64,000 bases of DNA from Candidatus Pseudobacter hemicellulosilyticus (lineage in GTDB: Bacteria; Bacteroidota; Bacteroidia; Chitinophagales; Chitinophagaceae), in assembly GCA_029202545.1 (NCBI GenBank), contig CP119311.1, positions 2,976,001-3,040,000 on the forward strand. The letters run 5' to 3'. The notes beneath the pieces were generated by a model. It was not told where the DNA came from, ran no database searches, and saw only the letters and a program-made list of their open reading frames with translations. A program made the translations under genes and the position numbers. This document shows positions 43,523-50,888 of the stretch, piece after piece (position 1 is the first letter of the stretch; each line of letters begins with the position of its first letter).

Positions 43523-44245
43523 TTATTGTAGCGTCGCGAAGGTATTGCTTTTGGGCGATTTAGCGCCGATCGTAAACACAAAACTCACCCCGGGCGTATA
43601 GTTGGGCCCAATGATGGCGGGTTTGATCTTCAGGCTGAGGTCGTCACTGACATCAAAGTCCTTGAGGTGGGCGTCCACGGTGGCGTCCACCACGTTCAGT
43701 CCCCAGAACAGCAGGGTGAACAGGATGGAGTAGTCCATATTTTTCCGGAACTCATTGCGGTAATTGAGGAGGGAGCCTTCAGCTTTCAGGTCTACCAGCG
43801 GTTTCAGGCGGGTATGCACCCTGGCCATGCTGTCGGCATTGTTATAAGAATTATTGGCCACTACCGAAAGCGCATAGCGGGTGCGGTCGTACCAGTTCTT
43901 ATTGTATACAAAGAGGCCTGCGGGAATACCTACAGCGGCATACACGATGGGCACTTTCCAGTATTTCTTGTTGTAGATCTGGCCCAGTCCCGGCATGATG
44001 GCGGAGCGGATAGCAGCCTTGCGGGGACTATGTTTGGCCTTGTTGATGGAATCCTGCAATGCCAGGGTATCCAGGCTGGTGAGTTTTTTGTTGATGGAGT
44101 CCTCTTTCTTTGCAGCGGCTTCAACAGCTTCCCTGGAATTTTCCCGCATGATGCTGTCTCTTTTGACTACAACAGAATCCGGTACCTGGGCTTTAAGCAG
44201 CGCCGGTATCAATACGAGACACGCAAATACGAGAAAACGACTCAT
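43523..44245 (-). CDS. DUF5683 exported/membrane protein
   Basis: A 240-residue protein with a signal peptide (MSRFLVFACLVLIPALLKAQ). A charged region follows, then the DUF5683 core with RSAIMPGLGQIYNKKYWKVPIVYAAVGIPAGLFVYN and a second hydrophobic segment (YSILFTLLFWGLNVVDATVDAHL). It ends in LKIKPAIIGPNYTPGVSFVFTIG. The family sits between parB and dapB in many Bacteroidota; its function is not known. Its start is 11 bp after the parB stop. Confidence 0.88.
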   Translation of the reverse strand: MSRFLVFACLVLIPALLKAQVPDSVVVKRDSIMRENSREAVEAAAKKEDSINKKLTSLDTLALQDSINKAKHSPRKAAIRSAIMPGLGQIYNKKYWKVPIVYAAVGIPAGLFVYNKNWYDRTRYALSVVANNSYNNADSMARVHTRLKPLVDLKAEGSLLNYRNEFRKNMDYSILFTLLFWGLNVVDATVDAHLKDFDVSDDLSLKIKPAIIGPNYTPGVSFVFTIGAKSPKSNTFATLQ

Positions 44246-44256
44246 CCTTGTTCAAC

Positions 44257-45222
44257 TTAGTTGGCCGATACCCCAATAGCATCCAGTATCTTGTTCAGGT
44301 CCTGGATAGAATAATATTCTATGGAGATACTGCCATGCCCTTTTTTATTGTGATTCAGTTTCACTTTGGTACTGAAATGCGAGGCTAAATTATCTTCAAT
44401 TTTCCGGTAGGCCGGGGGCAGCTGGGCTTTTACCGAATTTTTAACAGCCTGGGGCGATTTGTAGACCTTACGCACCAGTTCTTCCGTTTGCCGTACAGAG
44501 AGCCCTTTGCTGCGGATCTCGTTGAAGATATACAGCTGGGAGTCGATGGTGTCCACATTGATCAGCGCACGGGCATGGCCCATGCTGATATCGCCGGTGC
44601 GGACGGCCACCTGGATATCCGGGGGCAGTTTCAGTAGGCGTATATAGTTGGCTACGGTACTTCTTTCCTTGCCCATGCGCTCCGCCACCTGTTCCTGGGT
44701 ATGGTTCAGCTCTTCCATCATCCGTTTATAGCTGAGGGCCACTTCCATGGCGTTGAGGTCTTCGCGTTGCAGGTTCTCCAGCAGGGCCAGCTCCAGCAGC
44801 TGCATGTCGTTGGCCTGGCGGGTATAGGCGGGAACATCTTTCAGGCCGGCCAGCTGAGCGGCCCGCCAGCGGCGTTCTCCGGAAATAAGGCGGTATTTGC
44901 CATTGCCCAGCCCGGACACGGTGATGGGCTGAACCAGGTCGTGCAGTTTGATAGAGGCGGCCAGCTCATTGAGGGCGGTCTCATCAAAATCACGCCGCGG
45001 CTGTTTGGGGTTGGGCTCAATATCGCCCACCGCAATACGCTGCATGGTGGTAGCGGCTTCCACCACATTTGATTTCAGCTGGCCGGTATTGGTCTTGAGA
45101 TCGCTGTCAATACTGGCCAGTAAAGAGCGGATACCCTTACCAAGGGCTTCCTTATTATTTTGTTTAGGCTGTGCGGCGGCATTGCCTGCTTCCTTTTCCT
45201 TCTGCTGCTTGTCTTTGCTCAT
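44257..45222 (-). CDS. parB: Chromosome partitioning protein ParB
   Basis: A 321-residue DNA-binding CTPase that spreads from parS sites. It has a Lys/Gln/Asn-rich N-terminus, then the ParB/Srx core (IEPNPKQPRRDFDETALNELAASIKLHDLVQPITV) with the CTP-binding GERRWRAAQLAGL. The HTH follows (LNHTQEQVAERMGKERSTVANYIRLLKL, GHARALINV), and then a C-terminal dimerisation domain. It lies 70 bp after parA on the same strand. I found no parS site by eye in the window. Confidence 0.95.
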   Translation of the reverse strand: MSKDKQQKEKEAGNAAAQPKQNNKEALGKGIRSLLASIDSDLKTNTGQLKSNVVEAATTMQRIAVGDIEPNPKQPRRDFDETALNELAASIKLHDLVQPITVSGLGNGKYRLISGERRWRAAQLAGLKDVPAYTRQANDMQLLELALLENLQREDLNAMEVALSYKRMMEELNHTQEQVAERMGKERSTVANYIRLLKLPPDIQVAVRTGDISMGHARALINVDTIDSQLYIFNEIRSKGLSVRQTEELVRKVYKSPQAVKNSVKAQLPPAYRKIEDNLASHFSTKVKLNHNKKGHGSISIEYYSIQDLNKILDAIGVSAN

Positions 45223-45292
45223 GGTAGGTAGTATGTTTAGCTGTGGTGGCCGGGGCTGTGCGGGTATCCCATCGGCTCACCCTGCAAATTGT

Positions 45293-46093
45293 TTATTCTA
45301 AGATCCTTTCTTCCTGTTTGATCTTTGTCATATTGTTCTTCTGCAGGATCTCCTTGGCCAGGTTCAGGTAGTTGACGGCGCCTTTGCTGAGCGCATCATA
45401 CAGGATCACAGGTTTGCCTACGCTGGGGGCCTCGCTGATGCGGGTATTGCGGTGGATGATGGTGTTGAACACCATTTCATCAAAGTGTTTGCGGACTTCA
45501 TTCACTACCTGGTTGCAGAGGCGGAGGCGGCCGTCATACATGGTCATGAGGATACCTTCAATCACCAGCTCGGTATTGAGGCGGCTCTGCACGATCTTTA
45601 TGGTGTTGAGCAGTTTGCCCAACCCTTCCAGGGCGAAGAATTCGGTTTGAACGGGGACAATCACGGAATCGGCTGCGGTCAGCGCGTTCACGGTGATGAG
45701 GCCCAGTGAGGGGGAGCAGTCGATGATCACAAATTCATATTCAGGCTTGATGGACTCCAGGATACCCTTCAGCACGCTTTCGCGGTTGGGGTAGTTGATC
45801 ATTTCAATCTCGGCGCCTACCAGGTCAATATGGGAGGGGATCACGTCCAGGTTGGGGATCTCTGATTTCAGGACCACATCCCGGGCGGCGGTACCATTCA
45901 CCATGCAGTCGTACAGGCTCTGCTGGATATTGTGCAGGTCAAAGCCCACACCTGTGGTGCTGTTGGCCTGGGGATCAGCGTCCACCAGCAGGGTTCTGAA
46001 CTCCAGGACCGCCAGGCTGGCGGCCAGGTTGATTGCGGAAGTTGTTTTACCTACACCTCCTTTTTGATTTGCGACTCCAATGACTCGGGCCAT
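45293..46093 (-). CDS. parA: Chromosome partitioning ATPase ParA
   Basis: A 266-residue deviant-Walker ATPase that segregates chromosome origins with ParB. The start ATG at 46093 gives MARVIGVANQKGGVGKTTSAINLAASLA, with the signature KGGVGKT near residue 12. The open frame extends to 46171, but that would cross the -7 box. Other motifs are LLVDADPQANSTTGVG and VIIDCSPSLGLITVNAL. First gene of parA-parB-DUF5683-dapB. Confidence 0.96.
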   Translation of the reverse strand: MARVIGVANQKGGVGKTTSAINLAASLAVLEFRTLLVDADPQANSTTGVGFDLHNIQQSLYDCMVNGTAARDVVLKSEIPNLDVIPSHIDLVGAEIEMINYPNRESVLKGILESIKPEYEFVIIDCSPSLGLITVNALTAADSVIVPVQTEFFALEGLGKLLNTIKIVQSRLNTELVIEGILMTMYDGRLRLCNQVVNEVRKHFDEMVFNTIIHRNTRISEAPSVGKPVILYDALSKGAVNYLNLAKEILQKNNMTKIKQEERILE

Positions 46094-46136
46094 GAATAGT
46101 ACCTTTGTTTTTTTGTGGTGATGTGTTCTGTACCGG

Positions 46137-46144
46137 CAAAAATA
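46137..46144 (-). promoter_or_regulatory. Bacteroidota -7 box for parA
   Basis: TATTTTTG on the minus strand matches TAnnTTTG, 43 bp before the parA ATG. A TTG lies 20 bp farther upstream, giving a normal -33/-7 pair. Confidence 0.6.
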
Positions 46145-46301
46145 CGGTTCGCTCCCAACAATCGCAACCAAAAGGTCAATTCGGCGTTAAATAATTCAAT
46201 CAGCGGCCGCCGGACCCCCGGCCGGTCATAAAATTTCCCTTATTTAGTACAATTTGCGGGCGGGTTGATCGTCCTATCCCGTATTGAACAATTAAAATAC
46301 T

Positions 46302-47549
46302 ATGCGAAATTCAGGTTTCTGGTGGGTGATCGTTGGGCTGATGATCCTGCTCGATTTGTACGTTTTTCAGGCTGTTAAGATGATTGTGCCCCTCAGTTCG
46401 CCCAAACTGCGGCTCACCCTGATCATTGGCTACTGGCTGGTGTCCCTCACCGCGCTGGCCTTCCTGATCCTGATGCCTTATATTAATTATGAGACCTGGC
46501 CCAAGGCGGTCCGCACCTATCTTTTTGCCACCACGGTAGGCCTTTTCTTTGCCAAACTGATCACTTCCATCTTCCTGCTCCTGGACGATATCCGCCGGGG
46601 AGGCATGTGGATCATCGGCAAACTGTTCAGCAATCCCTCCGTGGAGATCAGCCAGGCTGCCGACGGCATTACCCGCTCCGCCTTCCTGAGCTGGCTGGGA
46701 CTGGCCGCCGGCGGCACCCTCTTCGGTACCCTCCTGTACGGGTTCAGCAATAAATATAAATACCAGGTGAACCGGGTTAAACTGGCCTTTAATAACCTGC
46801 CCGCCGCTTTCAAAGGACTGAAAATTGTCCATATCTCCGATATCCACTCCGGCAGCTTTATGGATAAGAAAGCCGTAGAGCGCGGGATCAAAAAGATCCT
46901 GGCGGAAAAACCCGACCTGATCCTGTTCACCGGCGACCTGGTCAATGACCGCGCCACCGAGATGAAGGACTATATGGATGTGTTCAACCAGCTCTGCGCT
47001 CCCCTGGGTGTTTATTCCACCCTGGGCAACCATGATTATGGCGATTACGTCCGCTGGGAAAGCGCCGACGTAAAACATGCCAACCTGGAACACCTCAAGG
47101 CCATCCATGGGGAACTGGGCTGGCGGCTCCTGATGAATGAGCATGTAGTGCTGGAAAGGGAAGGGCAGCAGCTGGCCCTGCTGGGCATTGAGAACTGGAG
47201 CGCCAAAGGCAATTTCCCCAAATACGGTAAAATGGACCTGGCCTACCCCGGCGCTGAAAAATATCCTTTCAAGATCCTGATGAGCCATGATCCCAGTCAC
47301 TGGGAAGGAGAGGTGCGGCAACATTACCCGGATATAGACCTGATGCTGTCCGGTCATACCCATGGCATGCAGTTCGGCGTGGAGCTGCCCGGCTTCCGCT
47401 GGAGCCCTGTACAATATATGTATAAGCAATGGGCAGGATTGTACAAGGCCGATAACCAGCATTTGTATGTGAACCGCGGCTTCGGGTTCATTGGTTACCC
47501 CGGCCGGGTAGGGATCCTGCCGGAGATCACTGTGCTGACGCTGGGCTAA
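46302..47549 (+). CDS. Membrane-anchored calcineurin-type metallophosphoesterase
   Basis: A 415-residue protein. Three to four membrane helices (about 4-22, 32-50, 65-90, 125-150) precede a YkuE/YaeI-like phosphoesterase domain with the metal-binding motifs HISDIHSG, FTGDLVND, GNHDYGDY, LMSHDPSHW and GHTHGMQFG. It probably hydrolyses a phosphodiester or lipid phosphate, such as UDP-diacylglucosamine-like substrates in relatives, but the substrate is not determined. It is divergent from parA. Confidence 0.9.
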   Translation: MRNSGFWWVIVGLMILLDLYVFQAVKMIVPLSSPKLRLTLIIGYWLVSLTALAFLILMPYINYETWPKAVRTYLFATTVGLFFAKLITSIFLLLDDIRRGGMWIIGKLFSNPSVEISQAADGITRSAFLSWLGLAAGGTLFGTLLYGFSNKYKYQVNRVKLAFNNLPAAFKGLKIVHISDIHSGSFMDKKAVERGIKKILAEKPDLILFTGDLVNDRATEMKDYMDVFNQLCAPLGVYSTLGNHDYGDYVRWESADVKHANLEHLKAIHGELGWRLLMNEHVVLEREGQQLALLGIENWSAKGNFPKYGKMDLAYPGAEKYPFKILMSHDPSHWEGEVRQHYPDIDLMLSGHTHGMQFGVELPGFRWSPVQYMYKQWAGLYKADNQHLYVNRGFGFIGYPGRVGILPEITVLTLG

Positions 47550-47558
47550 GGTCCTTCC

Positions 47559-47639
47559 TGGTTCGTCCCAAAACTTTTCTTTGCAACCGGCCACAGACCG
47601 TTTGCTGCCGTACAGGCAGCAGGCAATATGGTTCGTCCC
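47559..47639. repeat. Pair of direct repeats TGGTTCGTCCC
   Basis: Identical 11-mers at 47559-47569 and 47629-47639, 70 bp apart, in the spacer after the phosphoesterase gene. The first is followed by AAAACTTTTCTTTGC and the second by CTGACTTCACTTTTGC. The reverse complement of the core 9-10-mer also occurs at 38364 and 48910, both intergenic. Purpose unknown. Confidence 0.6.
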
Positions 47640-47811
47640 CTGACTTCACTTTTGCTACTACCAGTCTGCCATCAGTTACCTGGCAGGCGCCAGTTCCCCA
47701 TGGAAGCTGGTAAGCCTGGCCATGCCCGCCATTATCTTTTGGCGATGCGTTAAACTATTCGCAATTTTATCCCTCCAATATTCGTTGAATGGCCACCTTT
47801 AATACGTCTTC

Positions 47812-48816
47812 ATGAAGAAACTGGCACTGTTATTTTTTGTGCTTACCCTGTCCAGGATGCCCGCTCTTGCTCAGGATAACACGCTGGACTCTTTGTTTGC
47901 CTCCGGTGATACCACGGCGGTACTGGATTCTCTCATGAAAGAATTTGACCAGTTCATGGATTCGCTGACCGCCCGGAAAAGTTTTTTTGCTGTCAGCGCT
48001 ACCGCCGGTAACGGTTCCTTCAGTTTCCAGACTAAAGGCAACAGCCTCAACATCACCACCCGTAACAAACTGATTGTTTCTCCCTCGCTTGGGTATTACC
48101 ATAAATCCGGCCTGGGAATTTCCGCCGCCGCCTTTATGATCTATGACAGCAGCAGCGTGAATGTATACCAGTATGCCATCAGTCCGTCCTATGATCTTAT
48201 CCGGCGATCCTTTTCTACCGGTATTGCCTATACGCGCTATTTTCATAAAGACTCCTTACCATTTTATGTAACCCCTATCCAGAACGAGCTCTTTGCTTAT
48301 TTTTCCTATAAGAAATGGTGGCTGCGGCCTACCGTAAGCCTGGCCTATGGCTGGGGAAGCAAGACCGAGCTGGAAAAAAGAGAGCTATCCCGGCTGGCGG
48401 CCCTGCTGCATTACCGGCGGCGGCCTGTACTCACCACCCGCAACGTGGAATCCGTACAGGACTTTTCCCTCACGGTATCCCTGCGCAAGGACTTCGACTG
48501 GTACCATGTGCTGCGAAAAGAAGATAACCTCACGCTGACACCGGTACTATTGCTTAACAGCGGCACGCAGAACTTTGGCTTCAACACCTCTTATACCTAT
48601 ACCTTTTCGGCTATCCGGGCCAATTCCCTTCCCGGCAACCGTAATATTTCCGAGAATACGGAATTCAGGCCGCAGTCGGCCACGGCCGCCCTCCGGCTCA
48701 GCTATATGACCGGTAAGCTGCTGCTGCAGCCGCAGGTCCTGTTCGATTATTATATCCCCGAAGCAAAAGACCGTTTCAATACTGCTTTTGCGGTGACTGC
48801 CGCCCTTAGCTGGTAG
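47812..48816 (+). CDS. Probable outer membrane beta-barrel protein, unknown family
   Basis: A 334-residue exported protein with signal peptide MKKLALLFFVLTLSRMPALAQ (1-21). After a short acidic segment (DSLFASGDTTAVLDSLMKEFDQFMDSL), the rest alternates polar and hydrophobic residues with many aromatic strand ends (LGYYHKSGLGISAAAFMIY, WWLRPTVSLAYGW, FGFNTSYTYTF). It ends in AVTAALSW, the terminal aromatic typical of outer-membrane barrels. I do not recognise a specific family. Confidence 0.65.
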   Translation: MKKLALLFFVLTLSRMPALAQDNTLDSLFASGDTTAVLDSLMKEFDQFMDSLTARKSFFAVSATAGNGSFSFQTKGNSLNITTRNKLIVSPSLGYYHKSGLGISAAAFMIYDSSSVNVYQYAISPSYDLIRRSFSTGIAYTRYFHKDSLPFYVTPIQNELFAYFSYKKWWLRPTVSLAYGWGSKTELEKRELSRLAALLHYRRRPVLTTRNVESVQDFSLTVSLRKDFDWYHVLRKEDNLTLTPVLLLNSGTQNFGFNTSYTYTFSAIRANSLPGNRNISENTEFRPQSATAALRLSYMTGKLLLQPQVLFDYYIPEAKDRFNTAFAVTAALSW

Positions 48817-48930
48817 TGATGGAGAACAGGTTTTACCAAATCCTTCACGGTCCTTAACCCGAATTAACAAGCAATTTTAGTTTACTGGCATATAACTTGA
48901 AAATTTTCAGACGAACCATAAATACAGCAT

Positions 48931-49518
48931 ATGAAACCAAAATCCCTGATGTTAATGCTCGTTGCCCTTTGCGCTTCTACCTTTACGTTCGCGCAGGGCT
49001 TTCATATTGGTGCTAAAGCCGGCGCCAATATTTTCAAGATCGATGGCCAATCCTTCAAAGAAGGATATGAGTTTGGATACAATGTGGGTGCTTTTGCTGA
49101 GATCGATTTCAGCCAGCGGCTGGGTATCCAGCCTGAAGTACTCTGGAGCCAGACCAACTACCGCAGCGGCGATCAGTTCAATGACCTGTATCCCGGCGGT
49201 GTGGATGATGTAAAAGGTAAACTGAATTACCTGAGCATCCCGGTCCTGCTCACCTACCGCGCAGCACCTTTCCTTTCCTTACAGGCCGGTCCGCAGTTCG
49301 GCATCCTGCTGAATGACGACAAGAGCCTGTTCCAGAATGGCCGCGAGGCTTTCAAAAGCGGGGATTTTTCCATGCTGGGTGGCGTACAGCTTAATTTCGG
49401 CAGCGCCAAGATCGGCGGCCGTTATGTAGTAGGGCTGTCCAATATCAATGACATTGACAATAAGGACAAATGGAAGAACCAGGGTTTCCAGGTGTACCTG
49501 GGGCTCCGGATCATCTAA
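48931..49518 (+). CDS. Outer membrane beta-barrel protein (porin-like), paralogue 1
   Basis: A 195-residue small barrel of the PF13568-like outer membrane family: signal peptide ending FTFAQ (about 22), then GFHIGAKAGANIFKIDGQSFKEGYEFGYNVGAFAEIDF, IQPEVLWSQTNYR and a C-terminal VYLGLRII. It has exactly the same length as the protein at 50053-50640 and is clearly similar along its whole length, so the two arose by tandem duplication. It has its own terminator. Substrate or role unknown. Confidence 0.85.
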   Translation: MKPKSLMLMLVALCASTFTFAQGFHIGAKAGANIFKIDGQSFKEGYEFGYNVGAFAEIDFSQRLGIQPEVLWSQTNYRSGDQFNDLYPGGVDDVKGKLNYLSIPVLLTYRAAPFLSLQAGPQFGILLNDDKSLFQNGREAFKSGDFSMLGGVQLNFGSAKIGGRYVVGLSNINDIDNKDKWKNQGFQVYLGLRII

Positions 49519-49700
49519 GGGAACGTTCAGCGAATACGCGTATAAAGCATTGCAGTATCCACCTTTTAGGAAAGAGCCCAACAGGCCAACTGCAGTTGCT
49601 GCGTTTACCAATCCACCCTGTAGGAGCATTGCTTCCTGAAGTAGTTGTAGCCATGCTTACCGGCTATCCCTTCAAAAGCAACCTCAACAATTCTTTACAG

Positions 49701-49736
49701 CAGGCTGACCCACTACGGGTTCAGCCTGTTTTTTAT
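49701..49736 (+). terminator. Terminator after barrel paralogue 1
   Basis: CAGGCTGA-CCC pairs with GGG-TTCAGCCTG (one-base bulge), loop ACTAC, then TTTTTTATTT. It is 183 bp after the stop codon. Confidence 0.8.
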
Positions 49737-49800
49737 TTGGGGAGATGGGCCGCGGCGCCAGGTTAAGGCTTGTCTCCGACGGCATGCTGGCAAACGCTTG

Positions 49801-49909
49801 GAGTTACCGTCGCTCGCCTCCGGCGAGTGACTATTATTTGTCCGCAGCTGTCGAACTGGTAGTGACCGGCCGGTTGGAGTTGGTCGCCGGAGGCGAGCGA
49901 CGGTAACTC
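49801..49909. repeat. REP/BIME-like palindromic element, copy C
   Basis: Perfect 26-bp inverted repeats at the two ends (49801-49826 and 49884-49909, outer ends GAGTTACCGTCGCTCGCC and its complement). The left end contains the same 23-bp unit as copies A and B (49809-49831). The 57-bp centre has further short dyads. The two outermost parts (GAGTTACC) are not shared with A or B. Confidence 0.85.
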
Positions 49910-50052
49910 ACGAAGCATTTGGTTCGGCCATAATAACCCTCAGCTCCTCAATTCGCTGACCCGGCATGATTTTTTAGTCCATGCTTTTGGTAAGTGTTAA
50001 TTTGGCCGGGTTACTCCCGAAGCCTGAAACTGTCAAACAAAAAATGCAATAT

Positions 50053-50640
50053 ATGAAAATGATTTCCCTGGCAGGGCTGATGGGCCTGCTGTTGCTCACC
50101 AGCGCCGGTTTTGCGCAAGGGCTGCAAATGGGCGTTAAAGGCGGCGCCAATATTTTCAAGGTTGATGGCAAATCCTTCAGTGATGAATTCAAGTTCGGTT
50201 ACAATGTGGGCATTTTTGCCGAACTTAATTTCAATAAGAACTGGGGCATTCAGCCCGAGATCCTCTGGAGCCAGACCAATTTCCGCACCGGTGACGATTT
50301 CAATAATGTATACCCCGGCGGTGTCAATGATGTAAAAGGCAAGCTCAATTACCTCACTGTGCCGCTGCTGCTCAGCTACCGGCCGGTTGGTATTTTTGCT
50401 TTCCAGGTGGGACCACAGTTCGGCATCCTGCTCAACCAGGACAAGAACCTGGTGGGAAATACCAGGGAGGCTTTCAAAAAAGGCGATCTCTCCCTGCTGG
50501 CCGGCGCACAGCTGAACCTGGCCAAGTTCAAGGCCGGGGCCCGCTATGTAATAGGATTGTTTGATATCAATGACGTGGGCGATCAGGACAAATGGAAGAA
50601 CCAGGGTTTTCAGGTATATATAGGCGTTAGGATCATTTAA
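50053..50640 (+). CDS. Outer membrane beta-barrel protein (porin-like), paralogue 2
   Basis: A 195-residue barrel protein from the ATG at 50053, which matches paralogue 1 in start position and length; in-frame ATGs at 50044 and farther upstream are less likely. The signal peptide ends GFAQ. GLQMGVKGGANIFKVDGKSFSDEFKFGYNVGIFAELNF, IQPEILWSQTNFRTGDDFNNVYPGGVNDVKGKLNYL and KWKNQGFQVYIGVRII parallel the first copy almost residue by residue. A terminator follows 26 bp after the stop. Confidence 0.87.
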   Translation: MKMISLAGLMGLLLLTSAGFAQGLQMGVKGGANIFKVDGKSFSDEFKFGYNVGIFAELNFNKNWGIQPEILWSQTNFRTGDDFNNVYPGGVNDVKGKLNYLTVPLLLSYRPVGIFAFQVGPQFGILLNQDKNLVGNTREAFKKGDLSLLAGAQLNLAKFKAGARYVIGLFDINDVGDQDKWKNQGFQVYIGVRII

Positions 50641-50665
50641 CGGATCCAGGCGTAAATTTTGTGTC

Positions 50666-50698
50666 CGGTGGCCCGCATATTGCGGGCCACCGTTTTTA
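50666..50698 (+). terminator. Terminator after barrel paralogue 2
   Basis: CGGTGGCCCGCA (50666-50677) and TGCGGGCCACCG (50681-50692) form twelve perfect pairs with loop TAT, followed by TTTTTAT. Confidence 0.93.
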
Positions 50699-50888
50699 TG
50701 GCAACAGCAACCTGCCAGCAGGGATACCCTTCAGCCCTGCCTTTTACGGGTATGCGGGCGTTCCGCGGCGCCCTTCCTGCCAGGGCTGCGGTAACCCTTG
50801 GCATACTCCTTGACCTATATACCATTCCCTACAAAAAAGCGGTCATTCCCCGGGGATTGTGTTATTTTGTCATTGATAAACTGTAGTA

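Larger units (their letters stand above)
49519..50052. other. Spacer with terminator and REP-like element C
   Basis: A 534-bp spacer between the two paralogous barrel genes. It holds the terminator of the first gene (49701-49736), the REP-like element (49801-49909) and the promoter region of the second gene. No coding frame is credible. Confidence 0.65.
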
